Assembly: GCA_022508845.1 (NCBI GenBank)
Contig: JAFLUL010000008.1
Coordinates: 1 to 43,148, forward strand
Reading direction: 5' to 3'
DNA: 43,148 nucleotides
Source of the DNA: Oscillospiraceae bacterium
GTDB taxonomy: Bacteria > Bacillota > Clostridia > Oscillospirales > Acutalibacteraceae
The translations under genes and the position numbers were made by a program. Positions 1 to 8,079 of this stretch are shown here, in pieces (position 1 is the first letter of the stretch; each line of letters opens with the position of its first letter). The notes beneath the pieces were generated by a model. The model had not been told where the DNA came from. It ran no database searches and saw nothing but the letters and a program-made list of their open reading frames with translations.

Positions 1-26
1 ACCGTATCAAAAAAAGGAGAACAGAG

Positions 27-1892
27 ATGAAAAAGGTATTAAGTTTGCTGAAGCAGTTCAAATGGACACTTTTGGCATCCATTTTTTTTGCAACGGTAAA
101 TACTGTTATGCAGCTTCTCCTGCCATATTATACCCGCGATATGATGAGCTCCATTCTCGACTATGATATGGACAACATAATAAGATGCGCGCTGATAATG
201 CTTGGCTTTACAATTGCAGGAGTTTTAACATCCATAGCAAACACTTTTTTTTCAACAAAAACCTCTGTTGGCTACTCCATTGAGCTCAGAAACTACATAT
301 TTAACAAAGTATCGCATTTATCGCAGAGCAGCATTGACAAGATAGGAGTTTCATCTCTTGTTACGCGAACAACAAACGACGTCCGCCAGATACACGATAT
401 TGTTCTTTCAACGCTGAAATCGCTGCTCCCGATCCCTATTATGCTAATAGGAGGACTGGTTCTTGCATATGAGATGAATCCCGGAGTATTAAAAACCGCG
501 CTGGGCTTTATTCCCGTTATGGCCGTTATTGCGGTAATTCTGATAGCTATTATTATACCGCTCTACACTAAGATTCAAAAGCTGGTTGACAAGGTAAATC
601 AGCTAATGCGCGAAAAAATAAGCGGAATAAGGGTTGTAAGAGCGTTCAACCGAACCGAATATGAGGATGAGCGTTTTAACGAAACAAACAAAAAGCTTAC
701 AGGCATAGCTCTTGTGGCTTCCCGCTCGATGGCAGGACTTATTCCGATATTAACGCTGTTTATGTATGGGCTGATATGCATAATTTTTTACCGGACTATA
801 ACTGCCGTTAATCTGCTTGATCCCGTTAAGGACGCCACAGCGATAAAGGAGACCATACCCAATCTTTCAGCATTTATCGCCTATTTTTCTCTTATTATAA
901 CCTCAGTTATGTCCGTTGTTGGTATAGTTGTTTCGATACCGAAGGCATCTGTTTCGGGAAAGAGAATAAAGGCCATTATGGAAGCAGTTTCCGACGTTAC
1001 CGAAACTGACTCTCCCATTGCACCTCAGCCAGAAAATATGGGCATTGTTGAGTTCAGGAATGTAAGCTTTAAGTATAAACAGCCTGAAGAAAAAAAAAGC
1101 AAAAAGAAAAAAAACACTGCCTCAAAGCCGAAAAAAAACGAAAAGAAGCACGACCGCAACTTTATGCTTCAGGACGTAAGCTTTATTTCGCATCCGGGAG
1201 AGGTAACGGCGATAATAGGAATAACCGGTTCGGGCAAAAGCACTCTCATGAACCTTATTCCGAGGCTGTATGACTGCACAGAGGGCGAGATCCTTGTTAA
1301 CGGAGTTAATGTTAAGGATCAGAGCATTGAGACTCTGAATTCATCAATAGCAGTTGTTCCTCAACAGGCGTTTTTGTTCAGCGGAAGTATTGCTGACAAC
1401 GTTCGTTTTGGCAAACCCGACGCCTCCGACAGCGAAGTATGGCGCGCGCTTGAGATAGCGCAGGCAAAGAGTTTTGTTGCGGCTATGCCGGAAGCTGAAA
1501 ACAGCCCCGTTTCTCAGGCGGGAAAAAACTTTTCGGGAGGACAAAAACAGCGACTTGCAATAGCAAGGGCTGTTATTAAGGGCGCAAAAATCATTTTGTT
1601 TGACGACAGCTTCTCCGCCCTTGACCTTGCAACCGATGCACGTCTGAGGGCTTCTCTCAAAGAAAATCTCACAGACACAAATCTTATTATAGTTGCCCAG
1701 CGCGTAGGAACTGTTTTAAACGCCGACAGAATTATTGTTCTTGACGGTGGAAAAGTTGTTGGACAGGGAACGCACAAAGAGCTGATAAAAACCTGCGAAC
1801 TCTACCGCGAGATAGTTGCAACGCAGCTGAGCGAGGAAGCTCTTGAGGACGGGCATAATGAAACGGGGGAAGAAAACGGAAATGAAAAATAA
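27..1892 (+). CDS. ABC exporter half-transporter, degenerate-site subunit
   Basis: A 621-residue ABC transporter with six predicted membrane segments in the first ~310 residues and a C-terminal nucleotide-binding domain. Seen: Walker A ITGSGKST near residue 400, Q-loop VVPQQAF, signature FSGGQKQR near 502, and Walker B ILFDDSFS near 524. The usual catalytic Glu after Walker B is Asp, and the H-loop reads VAQR, with Gln in place of His. Known: this pattern marks the degenerate site of heterodimeric exporters of the TM287/288 and BmrCD type, so the partner is the overlapping downstream gene. A lysine-rich stretch at about residues 354-380 is inserted between the first NBD strand (FKYK) and Walker A, which is unusual. 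The ribosome site AAGGAGA lies before ATG 27. The substrate (drug, lipid or peptide) cannot be told. Confidence 0.93.
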   Translation: MKKVLSLLKQFKWTLLASIFFATVNTVMQLLLPYYTRDMMSSILDYDMDNIIRCALIMLGFTIAGVLTSIANTFFSTKTSVGYSIELRNYIFNKVSHLSQSSIDKIGVSSLVTRTTNDVRQIHDIVLSTLKSLLPIPIMLIGGLVLAYEMNPGVLKTALGFIPVMAVIAVILIAIIIPLYTKIQKLVDKVNQLMREKISGIRVVRAFNRTEYEDERFNETNKKLTGIALVASRSMAGLIPILTLFMYGLICIIFYRTITAVNLLDPVKDATAIKETIPNLSAFIAYFSLIITSVMSVVGIVVSIPKASVSGKRIKAIMEAVSDVTETDSPIAPQPENMGIVEFRNVSFKYKQPEEKKSKKKKNTASKPKKNEKKHDRNFMLQDVSFISHPGEVTAIIGITGSGKSTLMNLIPRLYDCTEGEILVNGVNVKDQSIETLNSSIAVVPQQAFLFSGSIADNVRFGKPDASDSEVWRALEIAQAKSFVAAMPEAENSPVSQAGKNFSGGQKQRLAIARAVIKGAKIILFDDSFSALDLATDARLRASLKENLTDTNLIIVAQRVGTVLNADRIIVLDGGKVVGQGTHKELIKTCELYREIVATQLSEEALEDGHNETGEENGNEK

Positions 1893-3783
1893 AGCAAAAA
1901 CCGAGATCCCCGAAATATCATACTCCGGAAAATATTCCGCATACCGCAAAACTCATAACGATGAGCAAAAGCCCGAAAACGCCAAGGGAACCGTTCTGAG
2001 ATTCTTTTCGCTTATAAAGCCTCACGCATTTTCAATGTCGCTTGTTGTTATTTCGGCAATGGCAGGAACGGTGTGTAACGTTATTGCTCCCGAATATATG
2101 AGCAGCGTTATAAACCTTATGCAGGAACTTATCCAGGGGCTTATTGACAACGGAACGCCGATAACCTTCAGCGTTGCCCGGCACGAAATAATTATGCTGG
2201 CAATTATTTACGGTCTCACCAGTCTGTTTTCGTTTTCGCAGGAATTTTTCTCGGCAGGCGTTTCCCAGAGGCTTGTTTGCTCTCTGCGCGCCGATCTGAA
2301 CGGAAAACTGTCCCGTTTGCCCCTGAGCTTTTATGACCGCCACACTAAAGGGCAGGTCATATCAAAAATGATAAACGATATTGAAAATGTAAGCTCAAGT
2401 CTTCAGAGCAGCATACTCACCGTTATGACAAGCGTTATTCAGGTAATCGGCAGCCTTATCATGATGCTGCACACAAAAAATTACCTTATGACGTTTGCCG
2501 CAATAATTCTTGTGCCCGTTTCGGGAAGCATATCTTATTTTGTTTCAAAAAAATCAAAGATCTGGTTCCGCCGCTATTGGAACACTATGGGCGATTTAAA
2601 CGGTCATATTGAAGAAATGTATGCCGGGCATACCATAGTTCGTATTTTCGGACACGAGCAGCAGTCGATAGACGAGTTCAGGGATATAACCGTAAGGCTT
2701 GGCAGAAACAGCTTTGTTGCGAATATGATATCGGGAATTCTAAATCCCGTTTTATCGCTTATAAAAAACATAAACTATGTTTCGCTCTGCCTTCTCGGGG
2801 GATATCTTTATATCGGAGTTAAAAACGGCGTTTATTCATCAAAAAGCTTCGGCGGCATAGGAGATATAACGAAGTTCCTCTCATATTCAAGCTATTTTTC
2901 ATCTCCCATCATCAGTCTTTCAAAAATAATAAACAATATCCAGTCGTCTCTCGCCTCAGCCGAAAGAGTTTTCTCGCTGCTTGATGAAATTGAAGAGGCT
3001 CCGGACGCAAGCGCAGAGGACTTAACGAATGACATAAAAGGGCTTATAGAATTTAAGGACGTATCGTTCAGATATAAAGAGGATGTTCCGCTTATTGACG
3101 GGCTTGATCTGACAGCAAAGCCCGGCTCAACAACCGCGATAGTTGGACCGACAGGCGCGGGAAAAACAACCATAGTTAACCTTCTGATGCGCTTTTACGA
3201 TATAAACTCCGGCCACATTTATCTTGACGGCAGGGATATTTATGAAATGTCGCGAAACGCTCTGAGAGCAAATTTCGGAATGGTTCTTCAGGACACTTGG
3301 CTGTTTAAGGGAACAATAAAAGATAATATCCGCTACGGGCGCGCTGACGCCACCGACGAAGAAATTATTGAAGCGGCTAAGAACGCATATATCTATGATT
3401 ATATTATGTCGCTCCCGAAGGGCTTTGACACCGAGCTGACAGAAGAGGGCACAAATATATCGCAGGGGCAAAAGCAGCTTCTCACCATAGCAAGAGCAAT
3501 AATCGCAAATCCCAAGGTGCTTATTCTCGATGAGGCAACAAGCTCAGTTGACACAAAAACCGAACAGAAAATTCAGGAAGCGATGAACGAGCTTATGAGG
3601 GGCAGAACGAGCTTTGTTATTGCCCACAGACTTTCAACGATTAAAAACGCCGACAATATTCTTGTTATGAAAAAGGGCAAGATCGTTGAACAAGGCACCC
3701 ACAACGATCTGCTGAAAGCCGACGGGTTTTACGCGCTGCTGTATAACTCTCAGTATACCGACGGAATTCCGCCGGAAGATTAA
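1858..3783 (+). CDS. ABC exporter half-transporter, catalytic-site subunit
   Basis: The second half of the heterodimeric exporter. The reading frame is open from a TTG at 1843. ATG 1858 and ATG 1882 are both plausible; 1882 has GGGGGA upstream, and all options overlap the end of the previous gene, implying translational coupling. The N-terminal membrane domain has about six segments. The NBD carries Walker A GPTGAGKTT, Walker B LILDEATSSVD with the catalytic Glu, and H-loop IAHRLSTI. The signature is altered to ISQGQKQL. The complementary pattern (good Walker B/His here, good signature in the partner) leaves one competent ATP site in the dimer, as known for TM287/288-type exporters. It acts in the cytoplasmic membrane. 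Confidence 0.93.
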   Translation: MKRGKKTEMKNKAKTEIPEISYSGKYSAYRKTHNDEQKPENAKGTVLRFFSLIKPHAFSMSLVVISAMAGTVCNVIAPEYMSSVINLMQELIQGLIDNGTPITFSVARHEIIMLAIIYGLTSLFSFSQEFFSAGVSQRLVCSLRADLNGKLSRLPLSFYDRHTKGQVISKMINDIENVSSSLQSSILTVMTSVIQVIGSLIMMLHTKNYLMTFAAIILVPVSGSISYFVSKKSKIWFRRYWNTMGDLNGHIEEMYAGHTIVRIFGHEQQSIDEFRDITVRLGRNSFVANMISGILNPVLSLIKNINYVSLCLLGGYLYIGVKNGVYSSKSFGGIGDITKFLSYSSYFSSPIISLSKIINNIQSSLASAERVFSLLDEIEEAPDASAEDLTNDIKGLIEFKDVSFRYKEDVPLIDGLDLTAKPGSTTAIVGPTGAGKTTIVNLLMRFYDINSGHIYLDGRDIYEMSRNALRANFGMVLQDTWLFKGTIKDNIRYGRADATDEEIIEAAKNAYIYDYIMSLPKGFDTELTEEGTNISQGQKQLLTIARAIIANPKVLILDEATSSVDTKTEQKIQEAMNELMRGRTSFVIAHRLSTIKNADNILVMKKGKIVEQGTHNDLLKADGFYALLYNSQYTDGIPPED

Positions 3784-3813
3784 AAACTTTGATAAATGAA
3801 AGGATAAACTGAT

Positions 3814-4236
3814 ATGCTTAAAGGAATACCATCGGAAATTTCTCCGGAACTGATAAAAATACTTTGCGAAATGGGTCACGGCGATGAGATAGTTTTGGGA
3901 GACGGAAACTTCCCCGCCGCTTCAAACGCAAAAAGGCTTGTACGCGCCGACGGGCTGGGCGTTCCTCAGATGCTCTCGGCAATACTGAAGCTTATACCTC
4001 TTGACACCTATGTTGACTCCCCCGTTATGCTGATGGCAACGGGAGAAAATGAGCCTACGCCGGAAATTTGGAGCGAATATGAAAATATAATTACCGAAAA
4101 CAACGGCGAAACAAACATAACTCAGCTTGAACGCTTTGATTTTTATGAGCGTGCGAGAAAGGCTTATGCCGTTATTGCAACGGGAGAAACCGCAATTTAC
4201 GCCAATGTGATACTCAAAAAGGGCGTAGTTAAATAA
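3814..4236 (+). CDS. fucU: L-fucose mutarotase (RbsD/FucU family)
   Basis: A 140-residue protein of the RbsD/FucU family, which interconverts alpha and beta anomers of free sugars. Seen: N-terminal GHGDEIVLGDGNFPA, the family block with the catalytic His, then DGLGVPQMLSAIL, PLDTY and a C-terminal ATGETAIYANVILKKGVV, close to FucU rather than RbsD. Length matches the family. The stop codon overlaps the rsmA start by one base (TAATG), so the two are translationally coupled although unrelated in function. A GH29 alpha-L-fucosidase lies about 24 kb away at 27863, giving fucose a source. No fucose isomerase, kinase or aldolase is in the window. Fucose specificity is inferred from motif similarity. 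Confidence 0.88.
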   Translation: MLKGIPSEISPELIKILCEMGHGDEIVLGDGNFPAASNAKRLVRADGLGVPQMLSAILKLIPLDTYVDSPVMLMATGENEPTPEIWSEYENIITENNGETNITQLERFDFYERARKAYAVIATGETAIYANVILKKGVVK

Positions 4237-5090
4237 TGGAATACGATTTAACTGACATTAAAACCGTTAAGAGCCTCCTTGGAGCGGCGGGATTTACCTT
4301 TTCAAAGTCGCTTGGGCAGAATTTTATAACGGATCCCGGCGTTTGCCCAAAAATGGCAGAGCTTGCAGGCATAGGAGAAAACGACGGAGTTATAGAGATA
4401 GGCCCCGGAGTTGGAGTTCTGACTGTGGAGCTTGCGAAGAGGGCTGAAAAGGTTGTAAGCATTGAGCTTGACACCCGTCTTTTTCCCGTGCTGGCAAAAA
4501 CCCTGAGCGAAAAAACAAACGTGTTTGTTGAAAACGCGGATATTCTGAAAACCGACCTCCGGGAGCTTATAAAAAAATATTTCCGCGAGGATCAAAAAAT
4601 TCACGTCTGCGCTAATCTGCCTTACTATATAACCTCTCCGATAATCATTTATCTTTTGGAGAGCGGAATCCGTTTTTCTTCTCTAACTCTTATGGTGCAA
4701 AAGGAAGCAGGAGAACGCATAACCGCAAAACTAGGTCAAAGGGAGGCAGGGGCTTTAACTGCGGCAGTACAGTATAAAACCGAAGCAAATAAGCTTTTTG
4801 ACGTAAAAAGCTCGTCATTTACTCCTCCGCCGAAGGTTAACAGCTCTGTTATAAAGCTTACATTCAGAGAAAAACCTCCGGTGGAAATAGAGAGCGAGGA
4901 AAAATTTTTCAGAACCGTTAAAGCCGTTTTCGCTCACAGAAGAAAAACCGCGGTAAACAGCCTTTCCGCCGAAACCGGAATATCAAAAGAAAAAATAACT
5001 TCCGCCCTTGCTTCTCTCGGTTTTCCTCCAACGGTAAGAGCCGAGGAGATAGATATTGAAAAGATGGCGCAGCTGTCAAAACTGATATAA
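4236..5090 (+). CDS. rsmA: 16S rRNA dimethyladenosine transferase
   Basis: A 284-residue RsmA/KsgA protein, which dimethylates the two adjacent adenines in helix 45 of 16S rRNA using S-adenosylmethionine during small-subunit maturation. Seen: KSLGQNFITDPG at the N-terminus, SAM-binding IEIGPGVGVLTVELA, the acidic loop VSIELDTRL, and catalytic motif NLPYYITSP near residue 127, followed by PPPKVNSSVIKL and the C-terminal helical domain with FAHRRKT. Length is normal. It starts one base inside the fucU stop codon and is followed 10 bp later by the kinase-phosphatase fusion. Confidence 0.97.
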   Translation: MEYDLTDIKTVKSLLGAAGFTFSKSLGQNFITDPGVCPKMAELAGIGENDGVIEIGPGVGVLTVELAKRAEKVVSIELDTRLFPVLAKTLSEKTNVFVENADILKTDLRELIKKYFREDQKIHVCANLPYYITSPIIIYLLESGIRFSSLTLMVQKEAGERITAKLGQREAGALTAAVQYKTEANKLFDVKSSSFTPPPKVNSSVIKLTFREKPPVEIESEEKFFRTVKAVFAHRRKTAVNSLSAETGISKEKITSALASLGFPPTVRAEEIDIEKMAQLSKLI

Positions 5091-5100
5091 TGGAGATAAT

Positions 5101-6372
5101 ATGCAGAGATTTATAGTGTTTGAAGGTCTTGACGGAACCGGAAAGACCACACAGATAAAAAAGCTTGCAGAATACTTAACAGGCAGAGGTGAAACAGTTT
5201 TTACGGACGCGGAACCCTCCGCCCTGCCTTCGGGGAAATATATAAGACGCGTGCTCTCAGGCGAGATTCCAAGCTCCCCCTGGGCAACCGCCGCGCTTTT
5301 TCTGGCGGACAGAATAAACCAGAACATCGACTCCGATAACGGAATAAAAAAGCACCTTGACGCCGGAGAAACAGTTATTCTTGACCGCTATTATTTTTCA
5401 ACCTTCGCCTATCAGGGCTATGAAACCGATATGGACTGGGCTATGGATATGCACTACCGCTGCCCGGAGCTTGAAAAGCCCGATCTTGTTTTGTTTTTAA
5501 CAATGTCTCCCGAAAAATGCATTGACCGCATAACTCAAAACAGAGCGGATCAGCCTCTTGAAATTTATGAAACAACCGAAAAGCTCACCGAGATAAGCGA
5601 AAAATTCAACACTGTTTTTGAAAAGCTGAAAGATAAAGAAAATATCGTTTATATAGACGCTTCCGGGAGCGTTGACGAGGTGCACGAGCGAATAGTTAAC
5701 GCAGTAAACGCATCGAATCCGCCAAAGCTTGCGCTTTTTGATTTTGACGGAACCGTTATCGACAATTCAAGAGGAATATACAACTGCATAAATTATGCCT
5801 GCGATAAAATGGGCGTTAAAAGACCCGGGAGCGATATAATTCGCCGCTTTGTTGGCCCTCCTCTATATGATTCCTACAAAAGATATATTGAAAATGACCA
5901 CGAAAGAGCGCTTTATTTCGTTGACTGCTACCGTGAGCGGTTCGCACCGATAGGAAAAACCGAAGCAGAACTGTATCCGAACATTATAAATCTGCTGTCG
6001 GCTCTTAAGGCTGACGGCTATACTCTTGCTGTTTGCTCAGGTAAACCGCGCCAGTTTGTTATGGATATAGCAAAAAATTTAGGTATAGCAAAGTTTTTCT
6101 CGGAATACTATTGCCCATCTTTTTCGGATACAGGACTGGATAAAGGCGATTATATAATCAGAGCGATTTCCGATTTCGGTTCGAGGCGTGAAAACACCGT
6201 TATGATCGGCGATACAAAGAGCGATATTCTTGCAGCAAAAAAAGCGGAAGTCAAGAGCATTGGAGTTAAATACGGCTTTGCCGCCGAAAACGAGCTGGAG
6301 GAAAACGGCGCGGACATACTGTGCGAAACCGTTTCGGATATTTTCGTTGCCGTAACCGGAAAAGAGCTATGA
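5101..6372 (+). CDS. tmk: dTMP kinase fused to HAD-family phosphatase
   Basis: A 423-residue two-domain protein. Residues 1 to ~205 are thymidylate kinase, which phosphorylates dTMP to dTDP: P-loop EGLDGTGKTTQ, the DRYYFST motif and a LID-like segment at RITQNRADQP. Residues ~210-423 are a HAD hydrolase of the phosphoglycolate phosphatase/5'-nucleotidase-like class: motif I LFDFDGTVIDN (nucleophile Asp near 213), a helical cap, motif II VCSGKP, and motif III/IV MIGDTKSDILAAKK. Both halves keep their catalytic motifs and join in one uninterrupted frame. Known dTMP kinases are usually about 205-215 residues, so the fusion is the oddity. The HAD substrate is unknown; a nucleotide is a reasonable guess. 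The stop overlaps the thiN start (ATGA). Confidence 0.92.
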   Translation: MQRFIVFEGLDGTGKTTQIKKLAEYLTGRGETVFTDAEPSALPSGKYIRRVLSGEIPSSPWATAALFLADRINQNIDSDNGIKKHLDAGETVILDRYYFSTFAYQGYETDMDWAMDMHYRCPELEKPDLVLFLTMSPEKCIDRITQNRADQPLEIYETTEKLTEISEKFNTVFEKLKDKENIVYIDASGSVDEVHERIVNAVNASNPPKLALFDFDGTVIDNSRGIYNCINYACDKMGVKRPGSDIIRRFVGPPLYDSYKRYIENDHERALYFVDCYRERFAPIGKTEAELYPNIINLLSALKADGYTLAVCSGKPRQFVMDIAKNLGIAKFFSEYYCPSFSDTGLDKGDYIIRAISDFGSRRENTVMIGDTKSDILAAKKAEVKSIGVKYGFAAENELEENGADILCETVSDIFVAVTGKEL

Positions 6373-7001
6373 ATAAATGCGTTATATTAGGAGCGGGAGA
6401 ATACGGCGCAAATTTCCCGGCTTACGATAAAAATGATTTTTATATTGCCGCCGACGGAGGCTTTTCAGCCGCCGAGCGTTTCGGGATAAAACCGAATTTG
6501 CTGATAGGAGATTTTGATTCGCTGAAAACAGCATTACCGCAGGATATTAAAACCGTATCTCTTCCGGTTAATAAAGACGTTACGGATATGGACGCGGCAG
6601 TTAGCGAAGGTATACGCCTCGGATATAATAATTTTGAGCTTTACGGCGGCACCGGAGGAAGGCCTGACCACACTTTTGCAAATCTATCGCTTCTTGCAAG
6701 GCTTTCTCAGAATAAAAAAAGAGCAGTTTTATTCGGCTCGGGCTTTATTTTCACCGCCGTTACAAACGATAAAATAAAAATCACCTGTTCTGAGGGCAAA
6801 ACTCTCTCGCTGTTTTCCTGGACGGATACATCGCAAGGCGTTACAACAACGGGAGTTCAGTATCCGCTAAACAATAAAACGCTTCTAAGCTCATTCGCTC
6901 TCGGAGTGAGCAATTCATTTACAAAAGAAACAGCCGAAATTTCCGTTGAAAACGGAACTCTCATAGTTATGAGCGAAACCCCGTCATTTTTGGTCGATTG
7001 A
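6369..7001 (+). CDS. thiN: Thiamine pyrophosphokinase
   Basis: About 210 residues when started at ATG 6369, which overlaps the previous stop as ATGA; the frame is open upstream to 6321 but that part is inside the kinase-phosphatase gene. Thiamine pyrophosphokinase transfers pyrophosphate from ATP to thiamine, making TPP. Seen: YIAADGGFSAAERFGIKPNLLIGDFDS, here given only as DGG near residue 30 and GDFDS near 50, then KDVTDMDAAV, YGGTGGRPDHTFANL, and a C-terminal beta domain ending ISVENGTLIVMSE. It matches the family throughout. It sits about 1 kb ahead of the TPP-riboswitch-controlled thiT, pairing uptake with activation. Confidence 0.94.
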   Translation: MNKCVILGAGEYGANFPAYDKNDFYIAADGGFSAAERFGIKPNLLIGDFDSLKTALPQDIKTVSLPVNKDVTDMDAAVSEGIRLGYNNFELYGGTGGRPDHTFANLSLLARLSQNKKRAVLFGSGFIFTAVTNDKIKITCSEGKTLSLFSWTDTSQGVTTTGVQYPLNNKTLLSSFALGVSNSFTKETAEISVENGTLIVMSETPSFLVD

Positions 7002-7029
7002 CACGACTTATATATAAGGGAGGAAAAAA

Positions 7030-7887
7030 ATGAAATACGCACTGATAACGGGAGCTGCCGGAGGACTTGCCGGCGCTTGCGTTGAAAAACTCTGCCTTGA
7101 CGAAAACTGGACCATTTTTGCCGCCGACATAACTGAGGAAGGACTAAACGCCCTCAGAGAGCGTACAAACGACAGAGTCATCCCCGTTGTTATGGACATA
7201 ACAAAAGAAGAAAGCTGTAGCCAAGCGGCTCAGTTTATTAAAACATACTCTTCCAAACTCGATGTTGTTGTTAACGCGGCGGGCATCCACACGATGGCTT
7301 CACTTGTTGAAGGCGATCCCGTTAAAACCATAAGCAGAATGATAGACATAAACGTTATGGGGATGATACGCGTAAACAAGGCCATGTTCCCTCTCATTGA
7401 AGAGGCAAAGGGAAGAATAATCAATTTTTCGTCCGAATGCGGCTGGGAAAAACCGCAGCCCTTTAACACACCATACGCCATAACAAAATATGCGGTTGAG
7501 GCCTATACAATAGGTTTAAGGCGCGAGCTGAACTTTATCGGGATAGACGTTGTTAAAATCCAGCCCGGCTCATTTAAAACGGGGATGCACAACCAGGCGA
7601 CCGCAGGATATGATAAGATAATGCAGACCACAGAGCGTTATAAACCCGTTCTCAGTGTATTAAAGCCCATTATGAGCGTTGCGATGAATCATCCGCACGA
7701 TAAAAAATATCTGGTTGAGACCGTTATGCGCTCTATTTATGCGCCTCACCCCAAAACAAACTATAAATGCAAAAACACCTGGTATCTTGCGGCCATAGAT
7801 CCCATTCCCGACAAAATTATAGACATAGGCTATAAAACTGTTGTTGAACTCGGCTATAAGCTGATGAAAAAGACAGGAAAAATTTAA
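7030..7887 (+). CDS. Short-chain dehydrogenase/reductase
   Basis: A 285-residue classical SDR with an N-terminal Rossmann fold. Seen: cofactor motif TGAAGGLAG at residues 7-15, an Asp after the second strand (AADI), NAAG, and the catalytic block with FSSECGW followed by Y149-A-I-T-K153. Beyond about residue 190 it resembles the retinol or 17-beta-hydroxysteroid dehydrogenase-like subgroup, with PGSFKTGMH. The substrate cannot be told. GGGAGG precedes ATG 7030. It follows thiN by 28 bp and probably ends this transcription unit, since a new promoter lies immediately downstream at 7889. Confidence 0.88.
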   Translation: MKYALITGAAGGLAGACVEKLCLDENWTIFAADITEEGLNALRERTNDRVIPVVMDITKEESCSQAAQFIKTYSSKLDVVVNAAGIHTMASLVEGDPVKTISRMIDINVMGMIRVNKAMFPLIEEAKGRIINFSSECGWEKPQPFNTPYAITKYAVEAYTIGLRRELNFIGIDVVKIQPGSFKTGMHNQATAGYDKIMQTTERYKPVLSVLKPIMSVAMNHPHDKKYLVETVMRSIYAPHPKTNYKCKNTWYLAAIDPIPDKIIDIGYKTVVELGYKLMKKTGKI

Positions 7888-7888
7888 G

Positions 7889-7917
7889 TTGACTTTTCTG
7901 TTCTTTAGTGATAAAAT
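7889..7917 (+). promoter_or_regulatory. Promoter of the thiT riboswitch transcript
   Basis: TTGACT at 7889-7894 and TAAAAT at 7912-7917 are separated by 17 bp, a good sigma-A-type promoter. It starts right at the end of the dehydrogenase gene and about 14 bp before the riboswitch, so thiT has its own transcript. Confidence 0.75.
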
Positions 7918-7930
7918 AAAGAAAATAGAA

Positions 7931-8011
7931 TTTAACAGGGGTGCTTCGGCTGAGACGGTTTTATACCGAACCCTTTAACCTGATATGGATAATACCGGCG
8001 TAGGGAGTTAA
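7931..8011 (+). promoter_or_regulatory. TPP riboswitch (THI element)
   Basis: The conserved THI-box core is plain: GGGGTGC at 7938-7944, GCTGAGA at 7949-7955, ACCCTTTAACCTGAT near 7970-7984 and GGATAATACC with GCGTAGGGA near 7987-8006. The outer P1 arms TTTAAC (7931-7936) and GTTAAA (8006-8011) pair. In this known family TPP binding favours a terminator or hides the ribosome site. Here an intrinsic terminator follows at 8033, so repression by premature termination is the likely mode. Confidence 0.97.
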
Positions 8012-8032
8012 AGAATTATTATAATGCAATTT

Positions 8033-8063
8033 ATTCCGTATGTCCGCATACGGAATTTTTTTT
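8033..8063 (+). terminator. Leader terminator of the TPP riboswitch
   Basis: A 10-bp stem, ATTCCGTATG (8033-8042) with CATACGGAAT (8047-8056), a TCCG loop and a run of T to 8063. It lies between the aptamer and the thiT ribosome site, the normal place for the expression platform of a transcription-terminating riboswitch. Confidence 0.88.
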
Positions 8064-8079
8064 GTGAAAGGAGAACCAT

